Assembly (NCBI GenBank): GCA_947846985.1
Contig: CANTUZ010000007.1
Span: 36,662,355-36,726,354, forward strand
Direction of reading: 5' to 3'
DNA length: 64,000 bases
From: Fratercula arctica
Taxonomy: Eukaryota > Chordata > Aves > Charadriiformes > Alcidae
Shown here: positions 26,201-38,040 of the stretch, piece after piece
Layout of the letters: each line of letters starts with the position of its first letter
Numbering within the stretch: position 1 is the first letter of the stretch
Notes under the pieces: generated by a model
Database searches by the model: none
Seen by the model: the letters and a program-made list of their open reading frames with translations, nothing else
What the model was told of the DNA's origin: nothing
Position numbers and translations under genes: made by a program

Positions 26201-28317
26201 CCCTCCCCTTCCATTTTTACCGGTTCCTTTGACATTTTGGAGTTCAGAGGGCTCCACACACAAGCAAGAGAAAATTTCTTGTGTGGCCAGCTGAAGGGTC
26301 CTAAAGACAACAACAAATTAACAGTAATGGATTACAACTAGTAAACCAGGTTTTACTCATCTGCAGCCATGCTCTGCCCCCAAGGGACAATTTTTATAAA
26401 TACAATGTTGTTGTTATTCAAACGTTTCCCCTCAAATCTAGATTCTCACCTCTTTATCAGTGGCAGGTACTCTTGTCAAAGTAAATGTAAATGAACCATC
26501 ATGACAATCTACAGAGCAAAGAGCAGACTGGAAGGCTCAAGATCACCAAGCTATTTGCATTTCTGTTGTAGACAGAATGCTTGCGTTGCAGCTCCAAAGC
26601 AGGCCTTATGTCATCTATAAGTTTCCTATTCATCTTCATAAAATTCTAGTTTCACACAGCAATAGTGTAAAGTCACTTAAACACAAGAATGATTTGATAG
26701 GTTTCCAGAGAGCTGATGTCATTTGGGAACAGTGTACTCCATTTATGCATTACGTCTGAAAAAAAAAATACAGTCAGATACAAATCACAAAGAAACATAG
26801 TGAGTGTTTTATGAGTTCATAAATCTAAGGCTATGGATATGCAGGGACCAAAATTTGAATCTTTAAGCACCATAATTTATGAACACAAAAGGATTCATTT
26901 TAACTTTACAGTATTTAGAAAAGGACCAAAGATGCCGCAGCAGAAAGAAATATATGATGCACTAAAATAGCACTAACTAAAAATAATTTATTATTGTTGC
27001 TCTGTTGCACAAGTTCAAAGAAAGTGGCCTAAGCATGTAACAGTGCACATCAGTAAGAGAAACGCTGTGAGAACAGACACATATAGCACACGTGCAATAT
27101 GCCTAACGTATGCTCTAGTCTGGCTGATCATTATACATAAGTTTCTTTCTTTTCCTCCCTTCTTTTCTTCTCCATCAAGAAGGATCAGGAAGAACAAATG
27201 CACAAGAAAGGGTCCTGATTCGCAGCTGGTGAAATGCAATGTTATATTCTTCATAACTGTACATTCCTCTGCTGCCTTTCAACACAGGTGCTGCTCAAAT
27301 GCATAACAGCAAGAGTTTAATCAGCATTCATCCACAGCCAGGAAGCATGCAAGTACACAGAGCAGCAAAGCTAATGTGCTTTAAAAAAAAATTTAAAGAT
27401 GTACAATCCAGACACAATTTATTATTTAATTTTTTTACTAAAATTTTATCGATGCTCCCCAGCTACATCTGTCTGTTCTGCAGCAAAGCATCTCTGTGCA
27501 CCAGCAGCTGAAAGCTATGTCAGCCATGCTTCACTGAGGCAGAAAAGTACCTTCTGTTTAAAGAAGCAGGACATAAGAGTAATCTTAACAGGCAGAATTT
27601 AACACTACATTGCCCACCAGCTTCTGCAGTGACATGTATGATTCTGTACTTGTAAACGCAGTGAATTACGGCAAAAGCTCAGGTATTAGAGGCACTTGAG
27701 ACATGGCCACATCACACAATTCCCTACACACATGTGCACCTGCACATCCATACACACTAAGAGAAAGCACCACCAGTAGTTTAGCATCCCTTTAGAGGGG
27801 ATTCACACTATGACCAGAACACAGGGCCACCTCTGGCACAAATATGGTAGATCCCTGGTGAAACAGAGCAAAAACACATACCTAACATGAAGATGTAACA
27901 GTCATAGAAATTTCTCAGTACATCAAGTAGATCAGGTGCTCTGCTGACTTCAGTTTAAACTCTAACCCAGTTCCAAACTTGCAGACACTAAGAACTCAGA
28001 AGATATGTTCAAGGCCTCACCAGGCACCAGAACAAGCAATAAACCCTGTACATCTCTCACCTTGGCCTTTGCCCCAAGCCCATTTTACTCTCCACAAATG
28101 CTAATACTGACTCATAAGCTTACTTTGAGGACAGGCCAAAAATAATGCGTAATCACAGAATCCATCAGATCAGAAGCCGTCCCTATTCAGCACTGCAGTG
28201 CTTGGAATCAGCAACACCCCCTCTACCCAGGCATAGCTACAGGTCTTCTGGGTCTGACCTGAGCTCCGCCAAAACACATGGAAACATTCTATAGATCAAC
28301 AAGCTGAAGCATAAGAT
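23291..28317. other. Non-coding stretch, no gene seen
   Basis: All open frames are under about 95 aa and lack recognisable motifs. No young transposon was seen. Short AT-rich and pyrimidine-rich segments only. Confidence 0.55.
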
Positions 28318-28470
28318 GTTCTCACAAACAGCTATTATATCCATTTTATAAATAAGCAAAGTCAGACACAGATGAGTTCATACTCATCTCAATGGTATCT
28401 TAAGTAGCACTTTCGGCCCTGACTCCCAGCTGCTTGCTCTCATCTTCCAGTGCAATAGAGTACAAGCACT
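28318..28470 (-). repeat. Ancient MIR-like relic, reverse orientation
   Basis: On the plus strand the segment reads TATATCCATTTTATAAATAA, GCAAAGTCAGACACAGATGA, and later CCCTGACTCCCAGCTGCTTG. This is the reverse-complement layout of MIR: 'CCATTTTACAGATGAGGAAACTGAGGCACAGAGAG', a gap, then 'TGACTCC' near the promoter-proximal end. The central 'aaggtcacacag' block is poorly preserved. Assignment is from memory of the consensus. Confidence 0.55.
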
Positions 28471-28842
28471 AAGTCAGTTTCAAGTAAAGCAAAACAAAGG
28501 GTAGACTGTGGCTGTCCTTAGCTGGGACCAGTTGGCAAAGGCCCGCTATTTCTGTAATGATCAGGACTGTGCCACAGCTGGTAATCCTCCCTTTAAATAG
28601 AAGAACATCAATATGATCTGGATAGTTCCAGCTGTTTCCCTTCTACTTCTCATCCTTCCATCTTTCTTCCACACTGACACCCATATCGCCACTATTTTTG
28701 CTCAGTTTTAAGATTTTCCTTACTACAGCTTTCATTGCAATGCCCAATTGACAATACTTAGATAGTAATAGTAGCTTTTATAGAAGAAAGCCTTCTATCA
28801 GTAGATCACCAAGTTTCCAATGGCAGTCTGCATCATCCTCTG

Positions 28843-28962
28843 GTTAGAGATGAGGAAAGAGATCCAAGGAGAATAAAGTGACTCATGCACCACCCAGCAA
28901 ACCAATAGCAAGACTAGATACAGAAAGTGGTATTCCCAGTGCCCCGTGTACTATGTTCTCAG
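28843..28962 (-). repeat. Ancient MIR-like relic, reverse orientation (second)
   Basis: The plus strand carries AGAGATGAGGAAAGAGATCC, then AATAAAGTGACTCATGCACC, ACCCAGCAAACCAATAGCAA, and CAGTGCCC further on. This follows the reverse-complement MIR order (AGATGAGGAAACTGAGGC, GTTAAGTGACTTGCCC, CACACAGC, GCAGAGCTGG). It lies about 370 bases after another MIR-like relic in the same orientation. Diverged; moderate confidence only. Confidence 0.45.
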
Positions 28963-30164
28963 ACTGCTCTCCCAGTAAAGTAGCAGCTTGCTTTCTGTTC
29001 TCACAAATTAGTCTATCCTCATCAGGCAATAAAGAGCTTTCTCTACATTTCAAACCTGTTCCAGTCACTGCTGTTGTATGCTCTGGCCCAGGCCTCCATT
29101 AAGTTTGGAAAAGCAATTCACATAAGTTTAAGAGCTAGTCTAGGACCGAAAACAAAAATGTAATATAGAGCAAATGCAGTTGGGCTCTTAAGTTTAAAAG
29201 AAAAAGCACACATAAAAAAATCACCTTAAGGTGAAAGAAAACATACCTATATATCAAGAACACCAATATTACAAATACCAATACATACAGTTATAAATAC
29301 AATATATTTTGGCATTTACTTATGAAGTAAAGTATCAAACATTAACAATTGCCCTTACTATTTCAAATGCAATCTCACTTTCAGGAGCAACATCTTACAG
29401 AGATTTTGTGCAGCACATTGAAGACTACTGTAGTTACAATAAATTACATGTTTGAATTCAATTATCAGGCCCTGATGAGTCATAGCCCTCATTTGGCATT
29501 TATTTAGGAAAAAAAAAAATCTTGGAAGCCTCTAGCACCACAAAGAAAATTCAAAAGGAGGGTGAATTCAAGCATTTGAAAAAAAAAAAAAACCAACGAG
29601 AGGTGCATTAATCAGCAGGTTCAACCTCCCAACGGCAGGAAAGAAATTTATTGCTTGTCTCAGGCATCCTTCAATCTGACCTGCAAAGCAAGCAAATTTA
29701 GAGTAACATCCAGTACCTTACTGAGACTCACAGGCTGCAAGCCAAAACAGTCTCCATTATTTGCATTTCCCACACACATATAGACAAGTGTCTTAGCCAC
29801 ATCAAGGTCATTCAATATCAAGACCATTAAATTAAGTTTTCCTCTAAAATGAGGCCTCATTATCAAGACTAATTAAAGGATGACAAAACCTTCTGAACAG
29901 TTCCAATCCTCAGCAAAGGCTTATTCATGAATAGAGCATGCTTTAGAAACGAAGTTGATTAAAATTATTAAAAGCTATTTTAGTCTCTGTGTTAAAGGTC
30001 TCTTGACTGTCAACACTAGAACTGTATAAGATTGGTATGATACATGATTTTTCTATTTGCACTTTCACCACATGCTTTTTATTGATCTTCTGGACTCACT
30101 AGCTCCCTATTTTGGGCATTCATCCACCAGTGTTTAGAAATCGCAGTATATGTAAAAAAGGCAT
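28963..30164. other. Non-coding AT-rich stretch, possibly containing a conserved block
   Basis: Includes the 14-bp palindrome at 29221 and poly(A) runs near 29508 and 29579. The segment 29395-29500 has complex AT-rich sequence with ATTA-type motifs. No gene seen. Confidence 0.5.
29221..29234. repeat. Perfect 14-bp palindrome
   Basis: TCACCTTAAGGTGA is its own reverse complement. It sits just after a short A run. Function unknown. Confidence 0.9.
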
Positions 30165-30488
30165 GATGTAATGCTGGAAGGAAGGGATGCTATCCAGAGG
30201 GACTTGGACAAGCTTGAGAGCTGCGCCTGTGCAAACCTCATGAAGTTCAACCAGGCCAAGTGCAAGGTCCTGCACATGGGTTGGGGCAATCCCAAGCACA
30301 AAACAGGCTGGGTGGAGAAGGGATTGAGAGTAGCCCTGCTGAGAAGGACTTGGGGGTGTTGGTTGATGAGAAGCTCAACATGAACTGGCAATGTGTGCTC
30401 GCAGCCCAGAAGGACAACTGTATCCTGGGCTGCATCAAGAGCAGCAGAGCCAGAAGGTCAAGGGAGGTGATTCTGCCCCTTATGGAAG
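30165..30488 (+). mobile_element. CR1 LINE internal fragment (ORF2, no 3' end)
   Basis: This plus-strand fragment comes from the part of CR1 ORF2 just downstream of the reverse transcriptase active site. It starts at [15 protein letters not shown] and continues through [14 protein letters not shown], a glycine/tryptophan-rich linker, and [20 protein letters not shown] to RSREVILPL. The order matches the CR1 polyprotein. Neither the upstream YADD box nor the CR1 3' UTR is present: similarity stops sharply at about 30488, so the copy is cut at both ends. Internal deletion, recombination or loss of the flanks could explain this. Recognised by pattern; subfamily not assigned. Confidence 0.92.
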
Positions 30489-30505
30489 CACTTAAGGTCT
30501 TATGA
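30171..30505 (+). pseudogene. CR1 ORF2 remnant with a frameshift
   Basis: Two overlapping plus-strand frames together cover one homologous stretch. The first (from 30171) reads [15 protein letters not shown] to about [16 protein letters not shown]. The second (used from about 30320) reads [19 protein letters not shown] to SREVILPL and stops at 30503-30505. The switch falls around 30310-30335, where a small indel has shifted the frame. The last residues (MEALKVL) are flanking sequence. There is no complete domain and no expectation of function. Confidence 0.85.
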
Positions 30506-31978
30506 GTTTCTTCCTTTTCAGAGCAAGAACGGATTATGGGAGAAGTTTCTGCTGGTGCCCTTTCAATTAACAAAGAACCTACAGAGTCCCATTTGTCTGA
30601 ACACCTCAAATGAGAATAACCACCTCCCTCTGAGCTCAGTCATCCCTCTCAGTCTTTGCCACAAGCCCCATGCCCCAGAGAAGCTCCATCTCTACATTCT
30701 CCCAGGGCTGTGCTCACCACTCTGAGCTTGCTCATCTTTAGCTTTACTCACACAGGCAGAATTCGGTTCCCTCAGGCTACTGACATCAGTCCTCTCAGTC
30801 TAATTAGCCTTGCTGTATATGTCCCCTGCAACACCAACTTCCTACCATTTCCACCATCACATGTAGGGTGAAAGCAGGTGAAGCAGGAAGGGCTATCATG
30901 TCCATCTGCTTTAGCCAGGTCTTTGAGATGTGACTACCATTAATGCCTTCTTCCTGCAGACCAGGTGTTGTTATTGCCAGCATGACTATTGCTTATTGCT
31001 TCTCAGCAGGAAACACAGGTGAAAGATCCACATAGCTCACAAGAGTTTTTCCACACTACAAGCACAGGGAAGTTGAAAGCAGCTGAAAATCTTGCAAGAC
31101 AACCAATAATAAAAGATTTCATGCTGCATTTCTCAGACCCATGCGGAGAGGATGTATGTGGTCTGTTTTCCATAATCAGATGCTCCCATTGCTTGATCAA
31201 GAACTGAGGGATAAATCAATTTAATACTTGGAAATTACAGTTTTCACAGGAAATTCCATCAACAGAGTAAGAGCAATGGCTTTCTTAAGTACTAAACTTG
31301 CCGCAGGGAAAACGCTGGAGAAAGGAAGCTAATCCAGAGCAGCAAGCACAAGGATATTAAAGAACAGTGTGTCCAGACCTTTATAAGGTACATATACTGT
31401 GGTGACTATTTGGAAAAAGGTGCAAAGCTTCTGAAGAGATTTTATTTTTTTTTTCCACTAGTTCTCCTTGAGGGGATGTGGTTCCAAGAACGAAAAGAGA
31501 CTACTTAGGGCGCTGAAGAATGTGGGAAAACCTATCTAACTCTGGACCACCTTCTAGCACATGGAAATTAAATTGATAAATTTGCCACCCAGAATACTTT
31601 TCTTACAACGCATATTGCTGGAACAGTCTCCTTTTTCTTTTCTTCTGCTCTGCTGGGTCTCTCCCAACCTCACATAAACCCTTCTCTCTGCTTGTCCCTA
31701 GGCTTCAATTCTTTTGATGAACTTCTGTCTCTTTGCCTAACGCTGACCTCTCTTTCCCCTTTGGGGAAAAACATCCCATAGAGGTAAAATAAGAAAGGAT
31801 AGTAAAGGGTTGTCACTGTAAAGTGTATTTATCCCATTCTCCATCCTCTACATCAAAGAGTTACTCAAAATCCAAGTCATCAATCATTTCTCCATTATTG
31901 CAAAACATTATAATCTATTGTATGCTTTGGCAATTTTAAGATTAAAGTTACACTGTCGAGACATTTTATAGCTTTTAA

Positions 31979-31992
31979 TTTTTTTTTTTTTT
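31979..31992 (+). repeat. Poly(T) of 14
   Basis: Simple T run in AT-rich sequence. Confidence 0.8.
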
Positions 31993-33375
31993 AACTTATG
32001 TTTTAATACCTTCTCACTAGGCTTGAAAAGCAAATGTCTTTCCCTATCGATTCTGTTCTTTCCCCTTGGCAAACATTGATTATTTTTTTCCCCGAGTTAC
32101 AAATAAACCAAAAATTAACACACCTGTTCTTTTCTATGACAACAGTTTCTCAGTATCAATTGTGGTCCCTCTCTATTTGCAAAAAACTTTATCATTCATG
32201 ATTCAGCACTATAAAGGGTGACTAATCACCCTACAAAGAAAAGCTACAAAGACTGAACAAACCAACTATCTGAGCGTGTACCATTAAAAATACTAGCTAG
32301 TGTTTGCTTCAGTTAAAAATCTGATTGCCTAAAGGACAAAGAATTCTTTTTAAAAACCAATGCAAGCTCTCAAGAAGTGGCAATATGACCTAGGAGAGCA
32401 GTACACCATCTAGTTTGCCAAGCCTTACTTGAGACTGTTCCATGATCTTAAACACTAAGACTGACCTTAATCATGATCTTAAGCACACATAAGTGTCACA
32501 CTAATCTCTTGACTGCTGTACATGGAACAGAAGAGATGCATTGAACAGAAGTGTGTACATATTCATATACATACATAGTTACACTAGGGTCAAGTCCCTA
32601 CTTCTAAAGTGATTGCAGCCACACAGTGCTGTCATCATCTGATTAAGCTCCAGGGTGTTATAACAAAACAATCCCACGATACTTGTCCTTGCTGTGGTTG
32701 CCCACCAGAAACAACAGAAGACTTTGGACAAGAATAAAGGGTCAAGCTAAAACTCCCAGAGTTCCTCTTCTATCATCCACTAGTTTGTCACTATTAATTT
32801 CTACCTTTGCTAAACAACTTGTCTTCTGGTTACAGAGGGATCTGCAGTACTTTGTTGCTGTGGGGATATAGCTCTACAAGCGAGGAAGGTGATGAAATTG
32901 TCCAGGTATTTCTGAAGACTGAAAAGATGGCAGAAATTCCTTACAAAAAAGCAAGGTGTTGTTTTGTCATCAATTGAATGCAGTCTTTTGAACACCCAAG
33001 GAATCCAAGCAGATAAGACTTGGAAGAAAAGGAGTAAGAAAAGAAAGGGGACATTAAGGACAAGCAAGAAAGGGTCTCTCCAAAGTACCTCAAGAGGTAA
33101 AGGATGCTCTTTACCACACACAGATTTCCCTTAAAAGAGGTTGGGGGACTTGAAAAGAATAATTATATCCTGAACATCTGAAGAGATCTCCATGGAAGTC
33201 CGTGGGGGAGGATCACAGCTAACAGAGCAGGTGTGAACTCACCACAAGCAAGCATCAGAGGTGGTCTCCTTTGGAAGCATTTGTACAGAGAGGTGGCAAC
33301 TGTTGAAAACAAACGAGCACACTAGGGTTTACACAGGTACACAGACAGGCTAAGTCAAGCGCAGGGCAATGCGGC

Positions 33376-33452
33376 ATAGGAAAGGAGATGGAAGACTGCC
33401 AGGAAGAAAAGGAAAAAAAGAGAAAGAAGAGAGTTAAGAGGAAGAAAACAAA
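33376..33452 (+). repeat. Purine-rich (G/A) tract
   Basis: Nearly all purine on the plus strand (GGAAAGGAGATGGAAGAC, then AGGAAGAAAAGGAAAAAAAG and onwards). Low complexity. A similar purine-rich zone is at about 6840-7100, and a shorter one at 62123-62167. Confidence 0.7.
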
Positions 33453-36400
33453 CTTTTTATAGGGGGAGCTCCTCTTGTTCCAAAGCAGATTGCTTACTGT
33501 GACCTAAGGCACCAGATAACTGCTTAGAAATAAGTTGTATGCAGACACAGGGCAGTTCTGATGGTGATATCAATATGACACACTCCTACTCAGAGGTGCT
33601 AAAGCTCTCCCACCTTACATCAAATAACTAGATATTCACTGGGACAAGACAGCATGAGTATTGCTGCACATTGTGCTGTATTAGCAAGTTGCGGAAAGCC
33701 TAAACTTTATACACAAGCTGGGCTGGCATGGACTGTCAACGCGCTAAGGTGCAAGTTAGGTTCCTAACTACACAGCAGTATCAAGACCTCAGTACTTCTG
33801 GCCCTGCCAAAAGGAAAGCAGAAACTAAGAGCGAAAGGAATTTCTTCACCTGAGGAGATACTGCTACCTCCGCAGTTAGGCAGGAGCTGCGCAAGGATTT
33901 TAAAGCGCTAAATTCTGGAGTTGAGTGTCTAATGCAGCACTTTGACGCCCAAATCTCTTCACAGTTCTAGGTATTTAGAGACCAATTCCATGTACTTCCA
34001 GGTCAAAATTAAAGTGCACAGAGATCACAGGATGCATCCATCAGTCACTTAAATACAGGGATGAGTTTTATCTGTTACAACCTCAAACAGCAGCCAGAAT
34101 ACTGTTAGAAATGCCACAGAAACAGACTCACTATCTACTGTCTCCCTCAAACTGTCTGTGGCTTGGTTCAATATGGTAAACAGATCACATCCATCTGTAA
34201 CTCTCTGTAACTGTGTAAAAAGTACTGTTCTCACCTGGTTAAGCACAAAACAATGATAATTCAGTTTTTAAAAAAGTGTTTTCACTGGTCACTGCATGAA
34301 ACAATTTCTTTATCTTGAATAAATATGGTGCCAGACTGCCAAAGCATGTCTGTCAGGGAGCACAGAATCCTTTCAGAAGATATTAGACAGGCACTCCAAG
34401 ATGTTTATACAGCACTTCATATTGTCAAAGAGACTCAAAGCCAATACTAATGCTTTTCATACGATGAACAGAAAAAAACCCGAAAACACAAACTGCTAGA
34501 GGGAATAAAAACAGTGCCAGCACCACTGGTCACTAGCTTGCCTGCTGTTAGGGAAGACATACTCACACATTTTGTGCTGCACTTTACCTCTCCCTGGGAT
34601 TTCAGAGCATTTCACTCCCTGGGGCAGCTAGGATTTTGAGGTGTTTTACATCAGTATTTTCAGATTTTATTTTTCATTTCTTAGCTGCTCTTTCGCCAAA
34701 ACCAATATGCTTTTCATCACCCACAGCAGCTCAGCTAGCAAGTTCTCCACATAAGTAACTGCTGACAGGTATCACTGATAAGCCAAGGAAGAAAAGAAAA
34801 GGTATGTGGAAAATGGGCTTCAAGTATGAAGTATTAGACAAATATACTAACAGCTAGAGAAAAAAAGCCAACTAAACACTAGTTTGTGGCCTTCACTTTA
34901 GGCATGGAGGATAAACTGTGTTCTATTAATGCCCCAATATTTCAGCAAATCAAAGATCTCCCTCATAAGACAATATGGCAGGTTTTACACAGACTGTCAG
35001 TCCACAGGACAAAGTTCCACCTCTTTTAGAAAAAGTCCTCTCCCTTTACAACTAATTTTCAGCTTCACAACAAGCATGTCATTAACCCTGAGTGGTTACA
35101 CGGAGCAGAAGGGCTGAAAAGAAAGGACTGTACAAGGAATCAGGACACTCAAGCAGAAGTTTGGAAAGATGAGCAGAGCAACCATGGTGAAGAGTAACAG
35201 CAAAGCCTGAGATGAGCTGGGTCTCAGGGCAGACTCTGATCTCGAGTCCCCTGACACATACCTTCCCCAAGAAATGCCTGCTTTGGAATTGCTCTGTGTT
35301 GACTGCAAAGACCACATCCTCTTCCTCTAAATTACACCAGGTTGGTTTGGAGCTTTGTGTGAAAGCACAGTCTTTGTGTATGTGTCTCTCTTTCAGCCTC
35401 TCTGACACAATCACATGTAAACCTATTTGTTGGCGGCAATCCACTTGGACAGAGGTCTTCAAGGTTACTAAACCCCTCAAGTATCATGAAAGATAGACAA
35501 GCCAGTAGAAGGAAAAAAAGATGTTACGGTGAATAGAGAGGACAAAACATCAGTGTGAGCTCAGGCCTTATTATTCACTAAGAAACCTTCGTGGGAAAGA
35601 CTCATTCTGAATGCTCTAATTGCACAAAAAGCCTCTCAAACTTTGCAGTTATTAGACATGAGAAATTCCACCTCTTATTCACTTTTTTATACTGCTATGA
35701 ATCCTCCAGAGTCCACTCCTGGTTATAAACTCAGTTAAAGCTCTTCCCATGACCAAAGTGTTCTCTCCCCAACTCAGCTCCTCAAATTCTCTGATGTCTT
35801 ATAAACCTCTACCTCACTACTGCAGCTTTAGAATAACTTAGTTAAAAAGCCAATCAACCATGAGACACAAAGCCATAGGAAATGAGTTTTCATTAGTTCT
35901 GCTAGTCACAAAAGTACTTGTTTATTATTACAGAAGCAGCTGGAATATATTTGGTTTCTGCACAATGTCTCTCAAATTTTACTCTCAAAACCAAGAACAG
36001 CTGGGACATAAGATTACTGACAGTTGCCTATAACATTATTAAAAAAAGGATAGCATCTCAAGATAAAGCCCCAATCTGTCGAGGAAGAACACACTAGGGT
36101 AAGGCAAGAAATCTGCCAAAAAGCAGGCTGTATTTTTGCAATCTTTACTGGTGATCTAGAGAAAGAAATAAAGATATGTTAACGAAAGCCGGCAGGTGAT
36201 GAGAGCAAGGGACATGCTGTCAGCAACAGAAAAATCCAGAGGAATCTAACAGCAGAACAAGGAAGATGCTGTGAGAAAGTGTCCAGAGTTACCACTCATA
36301 TCTTAGAAGTCAGCTCCCTTTAGCCTGGCTCTCCACAATATGGATGTTAGATGATTGAGCTTTGCATGCAAAACTACCTGTCTACACTATGCTATCCATA

Positions 36401-37165
36401 TCTGAAGCAGTCTGTTCTACCGTACAGCAAAATACAATGAGATAAAAGAGCTTTCCAACCCCCTTCTACAAGCCTGATGCATCAGCAATTTAATCAGAGC
36501 ACAGGGCAACCAGTAGCAAAAACTTTATTACCAAACAGTCAAAAATTGGCTCTGCAAGAACAAGCAAAGTCAATATAGAAAATAGGTCATCAAGGGCCAG
36601 AGATAGCCTGCATGACTGAATACTCTTTAGAGAGGAGGATTATCCACTGTGAACCCACCAGTCAGGACTTGCTTAATGCCCTGCTCCAACACAGATCTCT
36701 GCAAGACACTGAAAAAGTCGCCTCAGCACATAGTCTTGCATGAGATACAAACACCTAACTTACTTTCAAGTCAACTAAAGTGAAGGAGCCGAGTACTTCA
36801 GAAGTTGTCTCTGTAGGCAGATCCTCATCTGTGAAAGGGTCCGGTAATAAGGAGAGACTGCAGAAAGGACCAAGACATTCAGATTGACAGCAATAGGTCG
36901 CCGGGGCTCACTGTACACTTGGGACTCCGAGGTTTGGTGGAAGGGCTTTCCTAGCTTCTCTAGCAACACTGACACAAAGCAAGCAGTGGGAGAACCTCCA
37001 GAGCAGATAAACTAAGAAAAGCAAGAGACACCTCTTAATGCTGACATACATAAGCAACCTTGCAAGGAAAAGTGATTTTGCTATTTCACCAGGGAAGATG
37101 TCTGAATTGAGACATTCACATCTGCCACATTCCATCTTCAGGGAGATGATGCCTCTAGCAGTGGA

Positions 37166-37213
37166 AACTGGCTATGTAAGAGACAAGGGAACTGGCTATG
37201 TAAGAGACAAGGG
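37166..37213 (+). repeat. Perfect 24-bp tandem duplication
   Basis: The unit AACTGGCTATG/TAAGAGACAAGGG (24 bases) occurs twice head to tail without mismatch at 37166-37189 and 37190-37213. The lack of divergence suggests a recent slippage or duplication event. It repeats TGYVRDKG in an open frame at 37038-37271, which I consider non-coding. Confidence 0.95.
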
Positions 37214-37462
37214 ATTATTACAGCTGAGATACCTTTTGGATCCCTGGGAAAAAAGATATGTCACAACCTGAGGTGGCTACAAAAGGCTAACTGAGAAAAA
37301 CCAAGTCCAAAGGGAACCACTTAGCAATGATGAAATCTGTCAGGTAATATCATTGCTGTCACATACAGTAATAACCAACGTGATCTAAATATCCTGAGGA
37401 TAAACCAGCTGACTGTTACTCAACCAAACGCGAACTTCAGCAAGGACACCACTGGCAAGGAA

Positions 37463-38040
37463 ATCATAGAATCACAGAATATCTCTCAAGTTGGGAGGAT
37501 CAAAGTCCAACTCCCTGCTCCTCATGGGACTACCTAAAACTAACCATATGATTAAGAGCATCGTCCAGATGCTTCCTAAAGTCTGACAGGCTTGGTGCTG
37601 TGACCACTTCCCTGGGGAGCCTGTTCCAGTGACCAACCACACTCTCAATGAAGAGCGCTTTCCTAATGTCCAGTCTGATGGAGCTTCATTCCACCTCCTT
37701 GCGTCCTGTCACTGGTCACCAGAGGGGAGATCAGCACCTCCCCCCACCTGCCTTGAGGAAGGTGCAGATGGCCGTGAGAGCATCCCTCAGCCTTCTCTTC
37801 TCCAAGCTGAACAAGCCAAGTGACCTCAGATGCTCCTCAGAAGTCTTGCCCTCAAGATCCTTCATCTTGGTCATCGTCCTCTGGGCACACTCTAATAGTT
37901 TGATCTCCTCCTTATATTGAGGTGCCCCAAACTGCACATAGTACTTGAGGTGGGGCCACACCAGTGCAGTGCAGAGCAGAGTGGGGCAACCACCTCACTC
38001 AACTGCCTAGCTATGCTGTACTTGATGTACTTGCTTCTGC
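37463..38040 (-). mobile_element. CR1 LINE, 5'-truncated copy including the 3' end (second subfamily)
   Basis: On the minus strand this is another CR1 3' portion. Its end contains ATTCTGTGATTCTATGAT next to a CAACTTGAGAGATATTC-type stretch, which belongs to the 'gagttgg-aggg' class of avian CR1 tails, not the 'caggttggaaaagac' class seen at 42.8 kb. Upstream are the usual landmarks in order: a stretch complementary to CTTGGTGCTGTGACCACTTC, the LFSLEKRRLRDAL block, and the QFGAPQYKEEIKLLE block. The 5' boundary is fuzzy; recognisable CR1 sequence fades around 38030-38040, near a motif related to the GCTGTGCTTGATGCA segment of CR1. Many indels, especially within about 37500-37730, make it inactive. 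It probably inserted by target-primed reverse transcription; no target duplication could be seen. Confidence 0.93.
37731..37961 (-). pseudogene. CR1 ORF2 C-terminal remnant (76 aa open piece)
   Basis: This open piece inside the 37.5-38.0 kb CR1 copy is recognisable as the part of ORF2 downstream of the reverse transcriptase core. It begins near WPHLKYYVQFGAPQYK, continues through a QRTMTKMKDLEGKTSEEHLR segment, and carries the hallmark SLGLFSLEKRRLRDAL. The family usually has Y-C-V-Q-F-W-A-P; here C and W are replaced by Y and G. The frame then runs into CTFLKAGGGRC and stops, so the remaining C-terminus is lost or out of frame. It is a decayed transposon fragment, not a host gene. Confidence 0.85.

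Larger units (their letters stand above)
30489..37462. other. Non-coding stretch, no gene seen
   Basis: Short open frames only. The 132-aa minus-strand frame at 35082-35480 has ordinary composition but no motif I recognise and is not called. Segments near 33740-33980 and 34390-34640 vaguely resemble old interspersed repeats, not firmly enough to annotate. The 24-bp duplication is at 37.17 kb. Confidence 0.5.

Noticed and set aside
34390..34640. Old SINE/LINE similarity (cagcacttcatattgtcaaag region)
   Set aside because: Only short generic resemblance to amniote repeat motifs.
35082..35480. 132-aa minus-strand open frame
   Set aside because: Ordinary-looking composition but no motif, no exon-like boundaries seen, and another frame overlaps on each strand.
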